Assembly (NCBI GenBank): GCA_965657795.1
Contig: CBFHQJ010000018.1
Coordinates: 1-59,861 of the forward strand
Reading direction: 5' to 3'
DNA from: SW10 sp965657795
GTDB lineage: Bacteria; Verrucomicrobiota; Verrucomicrobiia; Verrucomicrobiales; Akkermansiaceae
DNA length: 59,861 nucleotides
The position numbers and the translations under genes were made by a program. Within the stretch, counting starts at the first letter, position 1, and every line of letters begins with the position of its first letter. Positions 25,267-34,434 of the stretch are shown in pieces. The notes under the pieces were generated by a model. It did not search any database, had not been told where the DNA came from, and worked only from the letters and a program-made list of their open reading frames with translations.

Positions 25267-28071
25267 ATGAAATCAGTGCTTCTACTCGCAACCGCGCTCA
25301 TTCTCCCGCTTTCCGCCAATCCGGTGGCCGGCGAAGGATCAGATCTCAAGCCAGACCCCAACGCCATCTTTGGCTCAATGGACAACGGCTTCAAATACAT
25401 CATCTACCCTAACGCCGAGCCTCCAGGGAAATTCTCCGTTCGTCTTCACATCGCCGCCGGCTCTCTGATGGAAGCCGATGATCAGCGCGGACTCGCTCAC
25501 TTTTTGGAGCACATGGTCTTCAATGGATCGAAAAACTTCACTCCCGCCGAGCTCATCCCGAGAATGCAACGACTGGGAATCCAGTTCGGGGCCCACGCCA
25601 ATGCCTACACGTCATTCGATGAGACCGTTTACATGTTGGACCTTCCCAACATGGACCAAAAGACAGTCGATCTGACCTTCACCGTGATGCGCGACTTCGC
25701 GGATGGAGCACTCCTGACCAAGGAGGAAATCGACAGCGAGCGTGGCGTCATCATTTCGGAAAAAACCTCACGAGACTCTGTCGGTTACCGCATGATGCTG
25801 AAGCAATTTGAGTATCTCATCCCGGGATCACGCCTCATGAAGCGAGTGCCTATTGGAACCGAGGAGGTGATTAAAAACGCTCCACGCGAACGCTTCACTG
25901 ATTTCTATACCCGCTACTACACGCCCAAGCGTATGACCTTCGTCGTCGTGGGTGACTTTGATGCCAAGGAAATGGAACAGCGGGTTCGCGAGACCTTCAT
26001 CTCAATGCAGAATCCGGAGAACCCCGGCGAGAATCCAGCCAAGGACATTCCACCCTCAGGTTTCGGCCTCCGTTCCGAGGTCTTCACCGACAAGGAACTT
26101 CCTTCCACTGACATTGCCCTCTACTCGCTTCGACCTTATACCCCGAAGCCCGATACCAGCACCAACCGCACCAACCAATACCCTCTTGCGATTGCCAACG
26201 GGATTTTGAGTCGTCGTTTTGGAATCCTTGCTAAAGAGGAAGGATCCCCCATCCTTTCCGGTTCCGCCGGACGTAGCGCCTACTTCAACATGATCGAGCA
26301 AGGCGGTATCGAAGTCACCCCCGCCGAAGGTAAGTGGGAAGAAGCGGTCCCCGTTCTTGAGCAAGAACTTCGTAAGGCCGTTCAGTTTGGATTCACCGAG
26401 GAGGAAATCAAAGAGGTGAAAGCCAATCTCATCAACGGAGCGGAAGAAGCGGTAAAACGCAAAGACACTCGTCGCTCCAGCGGCATTGCAATGCAGTTCA
26501 TCGGCGCCATCGGTGAGAAGAATGTTTTCACCACTCCGGAGACAGACCTCGAGTTGGTAAAATCCGTGCTCGATAAGATCACCGCTGAAGACTGCCAGAA
26601 AGCATTTAACGAATTCTGGGACACCAAGGATCTTTCGCTCGTTCTGACCACGCCCGAGGTTCCGGACTCGGCAGCCGGGGAGCTCAAAAAGATCTTTCTG
26701 GAAAGTCGCAAAGTCGAAGTGACCGCACCGACCGAAGAAGCTCTTTCTCCCTTCGCCTACACTGATTTCGGAAAACCCGGAACCGTGGTACAGGAAAATA
26801 AGATTGAAGATCTCGAAGCAACCCAGCTCATGCTCTCGAACAATATTCGTGTGAACTATAAGCAAACCGATTTCCAAAAGAACTCGATCAGCATCAACGC
26901 ACGCTTCGGCTCGGGCCAACTAACTCAACCTGAAGATACCTCAGGGCTTGATCGCTTCGCCAGTGCCATTTTCGAAGCGGGTGGACTTGGCAAGCATTCC
27001 GCAGATGATCTGCAGCGTATTTTGGCCGGTAAGAATGTCAGCGTGGGATTCGGAGTAGGTGAAGGCGACTTCTCGCTCTCCGGTCGCACCACTCCGGAGG
27101 ATCTCGAGCTTCAGTTGCAACTCATGTGTGCCTATCTCACCGATCCGGGGTTTAGACCCGAGGGTGAGCGCATGTTCAAGATGGCCCTCCCCATGCTCTA
27201 CAATCAGCTCGAACACTCCATGCAGGGAGCCATGATCAAGGTTGCCAGCCACATGCACGGTGGCGATTTCCGCTTCGGATTCCCTGCTCAGGAAAAAGCG
27301 CTCACATACAACTGCGAGATGGTAAAGGAGTGGATAATGCCTGCCTTCAAGGAAGCTCCACTTGAATTGACCTTAGTCGGGGATCTTGATCCAGCCGTTG
27401 CTCTTCCTCTGATTCAGAAGACCTTCGGGGCTCTGCCAGAGCGCAAGACCGCCAAGCCTAATTATGACGACCGACGGAAGATCAATTTCCCCGAGCTTCC
27501 CAATAACAAGAAGTTCACCTTTGACTCCAAGATCCCGAATGCCGCTGCCATGGTCGTTTGGAAAATCCCCGCCACCGGAACGAACGTAAAGCGCGCTCGC
27601 CGTTTTAACATCCTCGCATCCATTTTGAGCGATCGTCTCCGCGAGGAGATCCGCGAGAAACTCGGTGGATCCTACAGCCCTCGTGCCGGAGCTTCCCCCA
27701 GTCAGGAACTGGACATGGGCGTGCTACAGGCTATGGCCCAGGTGAAACCTGAAGAGACCAAGAAGTATGGTGATCTCATGATTTCACTGGCCCACACAAT
27801 GGCAACCGAGGGAGTGACCCAGGACGAGCTTGAGCGTTCTCTGAAGCCCATTCAATCCGGCCTTAAAGAGAGTCTTCGCGACAATGGATACTGGCTTGGA
27901 ACCGTCCTCGGCAGTAGTCAGGAAAAGCCCTACAAGCTCGAATGGGCCAAAACCCGTGATGAAGATTACGGCAAAGTCACCGTCGAGGAACTCAATGCCC
28001 TCGCAAAGGAATACCTGAAGAAGGGCAACGCAATCCTTTACGAACTCGTCCCCGATTCCGAGGAAGAGTAA
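25267..28071 (+). CDS. M16-family (insulinase/pitrilysin) metalloprotease, double-domain, exported
   Basis: A signal peptide (MKSVLLLATALILPLSANPVAG) precedes a protein of 934 residues with two M16 halves in one chain. The inverted zinc motif HxxEH is HFLEH at residues 78-82, and the third ligand lies in EEIDSERGVIISEKT near 155-169. The C-terminal half (about 500-934) has the same fold but no zinc motif, as expected for the inactive partner. These proteases cut small or unfolded peptides in the periplasm. It is divergent from the Tat-signal epimerase-like gene and convergent with cinA. Confidence 0.92.
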   Translation: MKSVLLLATALILPLSANPVAGEGSDLKPDPNAIFGSMDNGFKYIIYPNAEPPGKFSVRLHIAAGSLMEADDQRGLAHFLEHMVFNGSKNFTPAELIPRMQRLGIQFGAHANAYTSFDETVYMLDLPNMDQKTVDLTFTVMRDFADGALLTKEEIDSERGVIISEKTSRDSVGYRMMLKQFEYLIPGSRLMKRVPIGTEEVIKNAPRERFTDFYTRYYTPKRMTFVVVGDFDAKEMEQRVRETFISMQNPENPGENPAKDIPPSGFGLRSEVFTDKELPSTDIALYSLRPYTPKPDTSTNRTNQYPLAIANGILSRRFGILAKEEGSPILSGSAGRSAYFNMIEQGGIEVTPAEGKWEEAVPVLEQELRKAVQFGFTEEEIKEVKANLINGAEEAVKRKDTRRSSGIAMQFIGAIGEKNVFTTPETDLELVKSVLDKITAEDCQKAFNEFWDTKDLSLVLTTPEVPDSAAGELKKIFLESRKVEVTAPTEEALSPFAYTDFGKPGTVVQENKIEDLEATQLMLSNNIRVNYKQTDFQKNSISINARFGSGQLTQPEDTSGLDRFASAIFEAGGLGKHSADDLQRILAGKNVSVGFGVGEGDFSLSGRTTPEDLELQLQLMCAYLTDPGFRPEGERMFKMALPMLYNQLEHSMQGAMIKVASHMHGGDFRFGFPAQEKALTYNCEMVKEWIMPAFKEAPLELTLVGDLDPAVALPLIQKTFGALPERKTAKPNYDDRRKINFPELPNNKKFTFDSKIPNAAAMVVWKIPATGTNVKRARRFNILASILSDRLREEIREKLGGSYSPRAGASPSQELDMGVLQAMAQVKPEETKKYGDLMISLAHTMATEGVTQDELERSLKPIQSGLKESLRDNGYWLGTVLGSSQEKPYKLEWAKTRDEDYGKVTVEELNALAKEYLKKGNAILYELVPDSEEE

Positions 28072-28093
28072 AACTCACCTAGCTTGAAGCGGG

Positions 28094-29329
28094 CTACTGA
28101 ACTGATTTCAGAGCCCGCCGCACCAGATCAAGTGCGCGTTGGCTGGCTTGCTGTTTGAAATCTCTGCGGCTCCGGGGGTGCATCTCTCGGAAAGTCTGCA
28201 CCCCGTTTGGCCCCGCGATCCCGAAGCAAACCGTTCCAACCGGTTTTTCTTCGGTGCCTCCGGTCGGTCCCGCAATGCCCGTGATTGAGATCCCGTAATC
28301 CGAACCACTTGTCCGGCGGGCACCTTCTGCCATTTCTCCGGCCACCTGCTCGCTCACTGCGCCGTGGACCTCGAGCGATTCTTCAGAGACTCCAATCAAT
28401 TGGGCCTTTGCGTCATTCGAATAGGTCACGAAGCCATAGGTGAAAACCGAGCTGGCACCCGAGACATCGGTAATCCGACTTGCGACCAAACCACCTGTAC
28501 AGCTTTCCGCAGTTGAGAGAGTTTTGCCAAGCTTGATCAGCTCTCGCACAACGACTGATTCGAGATTTGCTCCATCCTCTGAGACCAGAAACTCCTCGAA
28601 TTTTGCGACCGTCAATTCACGTCCTTTCCCAATGACTGCATCCGAACCAATCAGGCGAAGATCAACTTCACCCAAGCGAGCGCAGTATCCAACCTCAAGG
28701 CCCTCGATCTTCGCCAATTCTTCGTCGAGTTGATCGTGGAAATCACTTTCTCCGATACCAACGAATTTCAGCTCCCGCACGTTGTCGATTTCGTCGACCC
28801 CCGCAAGTGCCTTCAGCCGCGGAACTACCTCGTCATGGAACATTGGATAAAGTTCCCTCGGCGGCCCTGGCAAAAGAAACACCGCGCACTTGGGATCTCC
28901 GCCCAATCTTGGCGGAGCATAGATCCCCGGCGCTGTCCCGTTATTGTTGGGGAGAATGTCAGCTCCCACCAGATTTTGGGCCTGCTTGAGATTGGCTTCC
29001 ACCATGGGCTTGTTCCGTTTCGCAAAAAACTCATGAAGCGAACGCAGTGCCGCTTCATCCTCAATCATTTCCACGTCCAGCACTTCCGCCAACGCCTCGC
29101 GGGTAATGTCGTCGCTGGTTGGCCCAAGTCCGCCAGTCACGAGAACGACATCGGAGCGACTGGTCGTTTCACGCAAGGAATCAAGGATGGCCTGGCCATC
29201 GGGCACCGTCATTTGACGTTGAACCCTGAGTCCAAGCTTCACCAACTCCTGACCCATCCAGGTTCCGTGGGTGTTGGCCGTTGAACCAAGCAGCAACTCA
29301 GTTCCGGTATTTAGTATTTCAATCCTCAT
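28094..29329 (-). CDS. cinA: CinA-family protein (nicotinamide nucleotide amidase)
   Basis: The N-terminal molybdopterin-binding-like domain carries MRIEILNTGTELLLGST and LVTGGLGPTSDDITREALA. The C-terminal CinA domain has STAESCTGGLVASRIT and SDYGISITGIAGPTGG (about 362-377), the nicotinamide mononucleotide deamidase part. Length is 411 residues with the ATG at 29329; an ATG one codon earlier (29332) is equally possible. The frame is open upstream to 29431, but that lies inside rsfS. The 5' end overlaps rsfS by 11-14 bp, suggesting translational coupling. The likely role is recycling NMN, with an ADP-ribose pyrophosphatase-like function also described for the family. Confidence 0.92.
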   Translation of the reverse strand: MRIEILNTGTELLLGSTANTHGTWMGQELVKLGLRVQRQMTVPDGQAILDSLRETTSRSDVVLVTGGLGPTSDDITREALAEVLDVEMIEDEAALRSLHEFFAKRNKPMVEANLKQAQNLVGADILPNNNGTAPGIYAPPRLGGDPKCAVFLLPGPPRELYPMFHDEVVPRLKALAGVDEIDNVRELKFVGIGESDFHDQLDEELAKIEGLEVGYCARLGEVDLRLIGSDAVIGKGRELTVAKFEEFLVSEDGANLESVVVRELIKLGKTLSTAESCTGGLVASRITDVSGASSVFTYGFVTYSNDAKAQLIGVSEESLEVHGAVSEQVAGEMAEGARRTSGSDYGISITGIAGPTGGTEEKPVGTVCFGIAGPNGVQTFREMHPRSRRDFKQQASQRALDLVRRALKSVQ

Positions 29330-29681
29330 CATGGTCATTCCAGACCACCTCCTTGGCATCGCCCCACAAAGATTCAAGAGCATAATGCTCGCGAAACTCC
29401 TCATCGAGAACGTGCACCATGACGTCAACAAAGTCGATCACCACCCAGCGGCTGGCCGCTTTCCCGTCGGTATGAAGCGCCGGATCAGATCCTTTTTCTC
29501 TCACGCTCCCCTCAACATCTCGAACGATCGCCTTGAGGTGAGGAAGGGAATTTCCGGAGCAAACCACCATAAAGTCGGTCAGGGTCGAAATACCGCGCAG
29601 ATCAAAAACCCGAACATCTTCGGCTTTTAATTCATCGGCAGCTTTCGCGCAAGCGAGGGCAAGATTTTCTCCGGTTAACAT
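29319..29681 (-). CDS. rsfS: Ribosome silencing factor RsfS
   Basis: This 120-residue Iojap/RsfS-family protein contains VFDLRGISTLTDFMVVCSG and a W-V-V-I-D-F-V-D-V-M-V-H-V strand. It binds uL14 and blocks subunit joining in starved cells. It is complete, with its ATG at 29681. It begins 20 bp beyond the terminator of the tRNA-Ala gene, so it needs its own promoter or read-through, and it overlaps cinA by 11-14 bp. Confidence 0.93.
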   Translation of the reverse strand: MLTGENLALACAKAADELKAEDVRVFDLRGISTLTDFMVVCSGNSLPHLKAIVRDVEGSVREKGSDPALHTDGKAASRWVVIDFVDVMVHVLDEEFREHYALESLWGDAKEVVWNDHDED

Positions 29682-29701
29682 GGGATTGAGTGACTAATTG
29701 A

Positions 29702-29725
29702 CAAAAAAACCGGCCTTGGGCCGGT
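29702..29725 (-). terminator. Rho-independent terminator of tRNA-Ala
   Basis: ACCGGCC and GGCCGGT (29709-29725) form a 7-bp stem with a 3-nt loop, followed on the minus strand by a run of T (seven A on the plus strand). It lies 15 bp past the tRNA CCA end. Confidence 0.85.
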
Positions 29726-29739
29726 CATCGTCCGTGAAA

Positions 29740-29815
29740 TGGTGGAGCGTAGCGGATTCGAACCGCTGACCCTCTGCATGCCATGCAGATGCTCTACCAA
29801 CTGAGCTAACGCCCC
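29740..29815 (-). tRNA. tRNA-Ala(GGC)
   Basis: The minus strand forms a full cloverleaf of 76 nt with encoded CCA. The acceptor strand GGGGCGT pairs with ACGCTCC, with one G-T pair. The D arm reads TTAGCTCAGTTGGTAGAGC, the anticodon stem TCTGC/GCAGA encloses the loop ATGGCAT with anticodon GGC, and the T loop reads GGTTCGAATCC. The discriminator base is A. A strong terminator follows. Confidence 0.97.
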
Positions 29816-29941
29816 CTAACCTTTTCAGGACGGGCGAAGGGATAGGCCCGCCCCTCCCTGCTGGCAAGAGAAAAAGAGAAGAACTTAACCTTCGCAACTC
29901 GAATCTTGAACAAACGCGCCATTTGGCCACGCTTCCACAGC

Positions 29942-30184
29942 ATGAGTTTACTTGCACTATCTCTCCTCAAGAGCCAATTCTCTTTATTGGCAGGATCTCT
30001 TTTCATGTTTGCCGCTCCGATGAGAGCCCAGGAATTTCAGGCGCTTGAAGCCGAGAGAGCCGCTGCTGAAGCTGCCATCGGTGGAGCTGAGCTCGAGGAA
30101 CTGAAAGCTGAGATTGAGAAGCTGGAAGCTCAGCAAAAAGAGCAGATTGAGGAGCTACGAAAAACCCTCCCCGAAGAAAAATAG
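29942..30184 (+). CDS. Small exported coiled-coil protein, function unknown
   Basis: The ATG at 29942 starts a hydrophobic signal-like segment (MSLLALSLLKSQFSLLAGSL). It is followed by an Ala/Glu/Lys-rich heptad stretch of about 45 residues (AELEELKAEIEKLEAQQKEQ) that should form a coiled coil. The product has 80 residues. The frame is open further to 29906, but the signal begins at 29942. A likely terminator lies 51 bp downstream. No family is recognised; it could be an envelope or cell-shape helper. It is small, so the call is cautious. Confidence 0.55.
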   Translation: MSLLALSLLKSQFSLLAGSLFMFAAPMRAQEFQALEAERAAAEAAIGGAELEELKAEIEKLEAQQKEQIEELRKTLPEEK

Positions 30185-30190
30185 GATCCT

Positions 30191-30577
30191 CTACCTGAGC
30201 ATCTTTTCTCTCATTCCCTCCTCAGGAATACCACACGCCTCGCTTTGGACGAGGCGTTTTCGGTTTCTGGCGACCCATTGGTATCCCCAATTCCGCAATG
30301 ACATGGGTAGTATCGTTAAGAGGCACGCAATAAAAGCGCCTGCCCCTCCAGCATGCCAGAAGGCCCGTCGTGCCGCTTCGCTTGCCCGATAAACCTCGCC
30401 CCGTTCGGCAAAAGCCATCGAATCGTCCGAAAGATCAATATCGTAGCTCTTTGCGGTCTCGCCCTGCAAAGGCGCAAACTTCAAGTGATCATCTCCATCG
30501 AGACGATCCAGCCATTTCACGGCCCCCTGACACAGCAGACAGTCACCATCGAAAAAGACAATCAGTTTCTCTTCCAC
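30191..30577 (-). CDS. DCC-family thiol-disulfide oxidoreductase-like protein (DUF393)
   Basis: The DCC motif is FDGDCLLC near residues 7-14, the thioredoxin-like active pair of the DUF393 family, followed by typical stretches AVKWLDRLD and FAPLQGETAK. The start is uncertain. A GTG at 30577 gives 128 residues beginning MEEKLIVFFDGDCLLC, as in homologues. An ATG at 30643 would add 22 residues and overlap the divergent radC coding region. The role is unknown beyond redox. The 46-bp gap to radC must hold both promoters if the shorter start is right. Confidence 0.8.
   Translation of the reverse strand: MEEKLIVFFDGDCLLCQGAVKWLDRLDGDDHLKFAPLQGETAKSYDIDLSDDSMAFAERGEVYRASEAARRAFWHAGGAGAFIACLLTILPMSLRNWGYQWVARNRKRLVQSEACGIPEEGMREKMLR
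30235..30260 (+). terminator. Probable terminator inside the 3' end of the convergent DCC gene
   Basis: ACGCCTCG and CGAGGCGT (30235-30257) form an 8-bp stem with a 7-nt loop followed by TTTT. It lies 51 bp after the coiled-coil gene and within the last codons of the DCC gene on the other strand. Confidence 0.45.
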
Positions 30578-30623
30578 GACCGAAGCTTGCCACGACCGCT
30601 TGAAAAATCGAAGATCCAATTCG

Positions 30624-31322
30624 ATGGCCGAGCACCAGCGCATTCACGATCTCCCAACCGAGCAAAAACCTCGGGAGAAAATGGCTGCCCTCGGAGCGGG
30701 TTCACTTTCGAACGAAGAACTCCTCGCAATCTTTCTTCGCACCGGAACCAAGGGAGCCAGCGCCATTGAAATCGGGAGACAATTGATCCGAAAACACGGT
30801 GGGATTGTTCCCCTCGCCCGACTCGATCTCAAGGAACTTTGCGAGGAGCACGGGCTAGGACTCGCCAAAGCCTGTCAACTCCAGGCCGCATTCGAACTCG
30901 GCTCCCGCGCTGCGCGCGATGGTTCATCGGTAGTGACCCTTTCGAATAGCGAGGCGATCTATCACTTTCTAGCCCCCCAACTCGCTCATCTCTCCACCGA
31001 GAAACTCATTGTTCTCACACTCCACGGCAACGGACGATTGATTCGAACCCGCGAGCTCTCAAGTGGTTCGGCAAACCAGACGGTCGCTTCCATCTCCGAA
31101 ATCCTCCGCCCCGTTCTCATCGACCAAGCTTCGAATTTCGCAATCGCCCACAATCATCCTTCCGGTGACCCTAATCCAAGTAGCCCGGATAAATTACTCA
31201 CCAAAACTCTGGCCAAAGCCGCCCAAACCATGAGCCTTCATTTCCTCGATCACCTCGTCATCGGCCGTCCTTCCGATGGCCGCCAAGGCTACTATTCATT
31301 CGCCGAGGAGGGGCATCTTTAG
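30624..31322 (+). CDS. radC: RadC-family JAMM protein
   Basis: An N-terminal helix-hairpin-helix region (LGAGSLSNEELLAIFLRTGTKG) is followed by the JAMM metal-binding motif HNHPSGDPNPSSPD starting at residue 176, the RadC hallmark. The product has 232 residues from the ATG at 30624; a TTG at 30600 is in frame but less likely. The family name comes from a DNA-repair gene, but the exact role is not settled; a metal-dependent hydrolase is implied. Confidence 0.92.
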   Translation: MAEHQRIHDLPTEQKPREKMAALGAGSLSNEELLAIFLRTGTKGASAIEIGRQLIRKHGGIVPLARLDLKELCEEHGLGLAKACQLQAAFELGSRAARDGSSVVTLSNSEAIYHFLAPQLAHLSTEKLIVLTLHGNGRLIRTRELSSGSANQTVASISEILRPVLIDQASNFAIAHNHPSGDPNPSSPDKLLTKTLAKAAQTMSLHFLDHLVIGRPSDGRQGYYSFAEEGHL

Positions 31323-31397
31323 CTATGCAAATTCTAAAGTGTCTTTATAGGCTTGGCGGGATTGCTCAGGAAAAAGTCCCCGACCTTACCCCAAATA

Positions 31398-32174
31398 ATG
31401 TCTAAGATTCATCCCAGTTCCATTGTCTCTGAATCAGCAGAGCTTGCTTCAAATGTCGAGATCGGCCCCTTTGCCGTTGTCGAAGATGGAGTCACGGTTG
31501 GTGCTGGTTGTAAAATCGGCTCCCACGCCAAAATCTGTCGTGGCGTTTCGATGGGTGAAAACAACACTGTCGACCACGGTGCGGTCATCGGCGGTGATCC
31601 CCAGGATCTTTCCTTTGATCCGAAGACCGAATCCGGTGTTGTCATCGGAAACGACAATACTTTCCGCGAATACGTCACCATCAACCGCAGCACCGAAGCG
31701 GAGGGGAACACCACCGTCGGTGATCGCAATTTCCTCATGGCGGTCTCCCACCTCGCTCACGATGTCCTCGTCGGAAACGACAATATCCTTGCCAACAATG
31801 TCATGATCGCGGGACACGTCCGGGTCGGAAACCGAGTCTTCTTCGGAGGCGGCACCGCCATCCACCAGTTTATCCACGTGGGTGACTTTGCCATGACCCA
31901 AGGGAATTGCGGTATGACCCGCGATATCCCTCCTTACTGCGTCGTTCACAAAATCAACCAACTTTCGGGCCTAAATGTGGTTGGCTTACGGCGTGGTGGA
32001 TTCACTCGCGAAGAACGGAAAGACATCAAGCTGGCCTATTCCCTCGTCTTGAATTCCAAGTTCACCCGTGAGGAAGCACTCGAACAGGCAGATGAAATTG
32101 AATGGAGCCCGGCCGGGGCAAAACTTGTCGAAGCTGTCCGGTCACCTTCTTCCAAAGGAATTCTCACCCGCTAA
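31398..32174 (+). CDS. lpxA: UDP-N-acetylglucosamine acyltransferase
   Basis: A left-handed beta-helix acyltransferase of 258 residues, the first step of lipid A synthesis. The hexapeptide repeats run from the start (MSKIHPSSIVSESAELASNVEIG). The catalytic His is in SHLAHDVLVGN (about 118-121), and the C-terminal helical part starts at GLRRGGFTREERKDIKLAYS. The ATG at 31398 gives the usual N-terminus. Its presence supports a Gram-negative outer membrane with LPS or lipid A. The other lpx genes are not nearby. Confidence 0.94.
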   Translation: MSKIHPSSIVSESAELASNVEIGPFAVVEDGVTVGAGCKIGSHAKICRGVSMGENNTVDHGAVIGGDPQDLSFDPKTESGVVIGNDNTFREYVTINRSTEAEGNTTVGDRNFLMAVSHLAHDVLVGNDNILANNVMIAGHVRVGNRVFFGGGTAIHQFIHVGDFAMTQGNCGMTRDIPPYCVVHKINQLSGLNVVGLRRGGFTREERKDIKLAYSLVLNSKFTREEALEQADEIEWSPAGAKLVEAVRSPSSKGILTR

Positions 32175-32243
32175 CTTCGTTTTGATTGCAAAGTCCGACA
32201 TTCTCCACTAGCAAGCTGTCACACAACTTCCACCCTTAGAATT

Positions 32244-33221
32244 ATGAGTAAACGCGTTCTCCTCACTACCACCTCGTTCCAGGATACCCCGGGAACCCAC
32301 CAGGATCTTTTGAACTCCCAGGATTGGGAGGTTGTCCGCGCCCGCGGTCCCCTTTCCGAAGCAGAAATCCTCGAATTGGCCGGCGACTTCGACGCTTTCC
32401 TTTGCGGAGATGACGCCATTACCGAGGCCGTCATCGACAAGTCTCTCCCCCGCCTTCAGATCATTTCCAAATACGGTATCGGACTCGATAAGATTAACGT
32501 CGATTACGCTACCTCGAAGAAGCTCCCCGTGCTCTTCACGCCCGGAGTGAACCACACCACCGTTGCCGAGCACACTTTCGGGCTCCTCTTGGGCATCACC
32601 AAGGATATCCAGTCAAACGCCGTGGCGGTCCAAAACGGCGAATGGGTTGCCGGTTGGAAAAAGCCCGTCGGCAACGAGATCATGGGTAAGACCATCGGCA
32701 TTCTCGGACTCGGCCGCATCGGCAAAGAAGTCGCCATTCGCGCCCGCGCCTTCGGCATGGACATCATTGCTTTTGATCCATACTTCGACGACTCGTTCGC
32801 TTCCGAATACGGAGTTAAGCGTTGTGCCGACATGGACGAGGTCCTGCACAATTCCGATGTCGTCTCTCTTCACTGCTTCCTCAACGAAGAAACCGAAGAC
32901 ATGATCAATGCCGCCAAGATCGCCGAGATGCGTGACAACGTCATCGTTCTCAACTGCGCTCGTGGCGAGTTGGTCAACACCAACGACATGGCCGCGGCCC
33001 TCAAGTCCGGCAAGGTCGGCGGATACGGAGCGGATGTTCTCGACGCCGAACCTCCCGCACCCGATCACGTTCTCATCGGTGCCCCCAACTGCATCATCAC
33101 AAGCCATATTGGCTCACGCACTCACGAATCCGTGCAACGCCAAGCCAACCGATGCCTCAACAACGCCATCAACTTCTTCGCCGGAGCCGATGACGTCCTC
33201 TGCGCAAACGGCGTTCTTTAA
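32244..33221 (+). CDS. D-isomer-specific 2-hydroxyacid dehydrogenase
   Basis: An NAD-dependent dehydrogenase of the SerA/phosphoglycerate-dehydrogenase superfamily, 325 residues. The NAD site is GILGLGRIGKEVA (about 150). The catalytic Arg lies in NCARGELV (about 234), the Glu in DAEPP (about 265) and the His in SHIGSRT (about 288). There is no C-terminal ACT domain. It is followed 31 bp later by a PfkB-type kinase that may be 2-keto-3-deoxygluconate kinase, so it may reduce a 2-keto sugar acid or glyoxylate-like substrate. The precise substrate is inference. Confidence 0.9.
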   Translation: MSKRVLLTTTSFQDTPGTHQDLLNSQDWEVVRARGPLSEAEILELAGDFDAFLCGDDAITEAVIDKSLPRLQIISKYGIGLDKINVDYATSKKLPVLFTPGVNHTTVAEHTFGLLLGITKDIQSNAVAVQNGEWVAGWKKPVGNEIMGKTIGILGLGRIGKEVAIRARAFGMDIIAFDPYFDDSFASEYGVKRCADMDEVLHNSDVVSLHCFLNEETEDMINAAKIAEMRDNVIVLNCARGELVNTNDMAAALKSGKVGGYGADVLDAEPPAPDHVLIGAPNCIITSHIGSRTHESVQRQANRCLNNAINFFAGADDVLCANGVL

Positions 33222-33252
33222 TCAAAGCTTCAAACTTCAATATTTCAAACTC

Positions 33253-34353
33253 ATGAGCCTCGACATTAAACCAGCCTCAGAATGCGCCTACGACATCCTC
33301 TCGATGGGCGAAATCATGCTCCGTCTCGATCCCGGTGACGGCCGCGTCCGCACCACACGCCAGTTCCAAGCTTGGGAGGGCGGCGGTGAATACAACGTTG
33401 CCCGTGGTCTCCGCCGCTGCTTCGGCAAGCGCGCCGCTGTTCTCACCGGGTTCGTCGACAATGAGGTCGGACGCCTCCTCGAAGACCTCGTCCTGCAGGG
33501 CGGAGTCGATACCCAGTTCATCAAATGGGCTGACTTCGATGGCCTCGGCGTCGCCGCTCGCAATGGACTCAACTTCACCGAGCGGGGCTTCGGCGTCCGC
33601 GCCGCCAAGGGAACTTCCGACCGTGGTCACACCGCAGCTTCCCAACTCACCGTCGATGACTTCGACTTCGAGCATATCTTCGGAACCCTCGGTGTCCGTT
33701 GGTTCCACACCGGTGGAATTTTCGCAGCACTTTCCGAAGGCAATGCCGCCCTCACGATCGAGGCCTGCAAAATTGCCAAGAAATACGGCACCATCGTTTC
33801 CTATGACCTCAACTACCGCCCCAGCCTTTGGAAGTCCATCGGTGGGCAAGCCAAGGCGCAGGAAGTGAATCGCGAAATCGCCAAATATGTCGACGTCATG
33901 ATCGGCAACGAAGAAGACTTCACCGCCTGCCTCGGATTCGAAGTCGAAGGAGTCGACGAAGAAAACATCACAGGTATCGACATCTCGAACTTCAAGAAAA
34001 TGATCGAGAAGGCCGTCGCCGAGTTTCCCAACTTCAAGGCAACCGCCACCACTCTCCGCGAGGTCCACTCAGCTTCCGATAACGATTGGGCCGCTCTAGC
34101 CTGGCACGATGGTGAATTCCACAACTCGGTGAACCGCGAGCACCTCGAAATTTTCGACCGTGTCGGCGGTGGCGATTCCTTTGCCTCCGGCCTCATTTAC
34201 GGATTCCTCGAATTCAACGATGCCGCCCAAGCTGTCGAGTGGGGTGCGGCTCACGGAGCGCTCGCGATGACGACCCCCGGAGACACGACAATGGTGACCA
34301 GAGACGAAGTCGGCAAACTCGTCGGCGGTGGTTCGGCCCGCGTCGACCGCTAG
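33253..34353 (+). CDS. PfkB-family sugar kinase, probably 2-dehydro-3-deoxygluconate kinase-like
   Basis: Ribokinase-like fold of 366 residues. The start is set by the ATG at 33253 (MSLDIKPASECAYDILSMGE); the frame is open to 32908, but that is inside the preceding gene. Signature 1 is around WEGGGEYNVARGLRR (about 38-52). Signature 2 with the catalytic Asp is FDRVGGGDSFASGLIYG (about 304-320). The SYDLNYRPSLW segment (about 184-194) is seen in KDG kinases, so KdgK is likely but not proven. It pairs with the upstream 2-hydroxyacid dehydrogenase and is followed by a strong terminator. Confidence 0.85.
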   Translation: MSLDIKPASECAYDILSMGEIMLRLDPGDGRVRTTRQFQAWEGGGEYNVARGLRRCFGKRAAVLTGFVDNEVGRLLEDLVLQGGVDTQFIKWADFDGLGVAARNGLNFTERGFGVRAAKGTSDRGHTAASQLTVDDFDFEHIFGTLGVRWFHTGGIFAALSEGNAALTIEACKIAKKYGTIVSYDLNYRPSLWKSIGGQAKAQEVNREIAKYVDVMIGNEEDFTACLGFEVEGVDEENITGIDISNFKKMIEKAVAEFPNFKATATTLREVHSASDNDWAALAWHDGEFHNSVNREHLEIFDRVGGGDSFASGLIYGFLEFNDAAQAVEWGAAHGALAMTTPGDTTMVTRDEVGKLVGGGSARVDR

Positions 34354-34371
34354 AACGCGAAACAACTTTCA

Positions 34372-34407
34372 AGCCCGGAGCTGCCTCGTGCACTCCGGGC
34401 TTTTTTT
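34372..34407 (+). terminator. Rho-independent terminator
   Basis: AGCCCGGAG (34372-34380) and CTCCGGGCT (34393-34401) form a 9-bp stem with a 12-nt loop, followed by seven T. It ends the dehydrogenase-kinase unit. Confidence 0.9.
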
Positions 34408-34434
34408 GTCCGCTTCCTGATTTATCCTTCTTTC

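Noticed and set aside
28089..28118. GCGGGCT/AGCCCGC hairpin between the M16 gene and cinA
   Set aside because: No T run follows on either strand and it overlaps the end of cinA, so it is not called a terminator.
33277..34068. A 263-codon minus-strand open frame
   Set aside because: Antisense to the PfkB kinase gene, which has all expected motifs.
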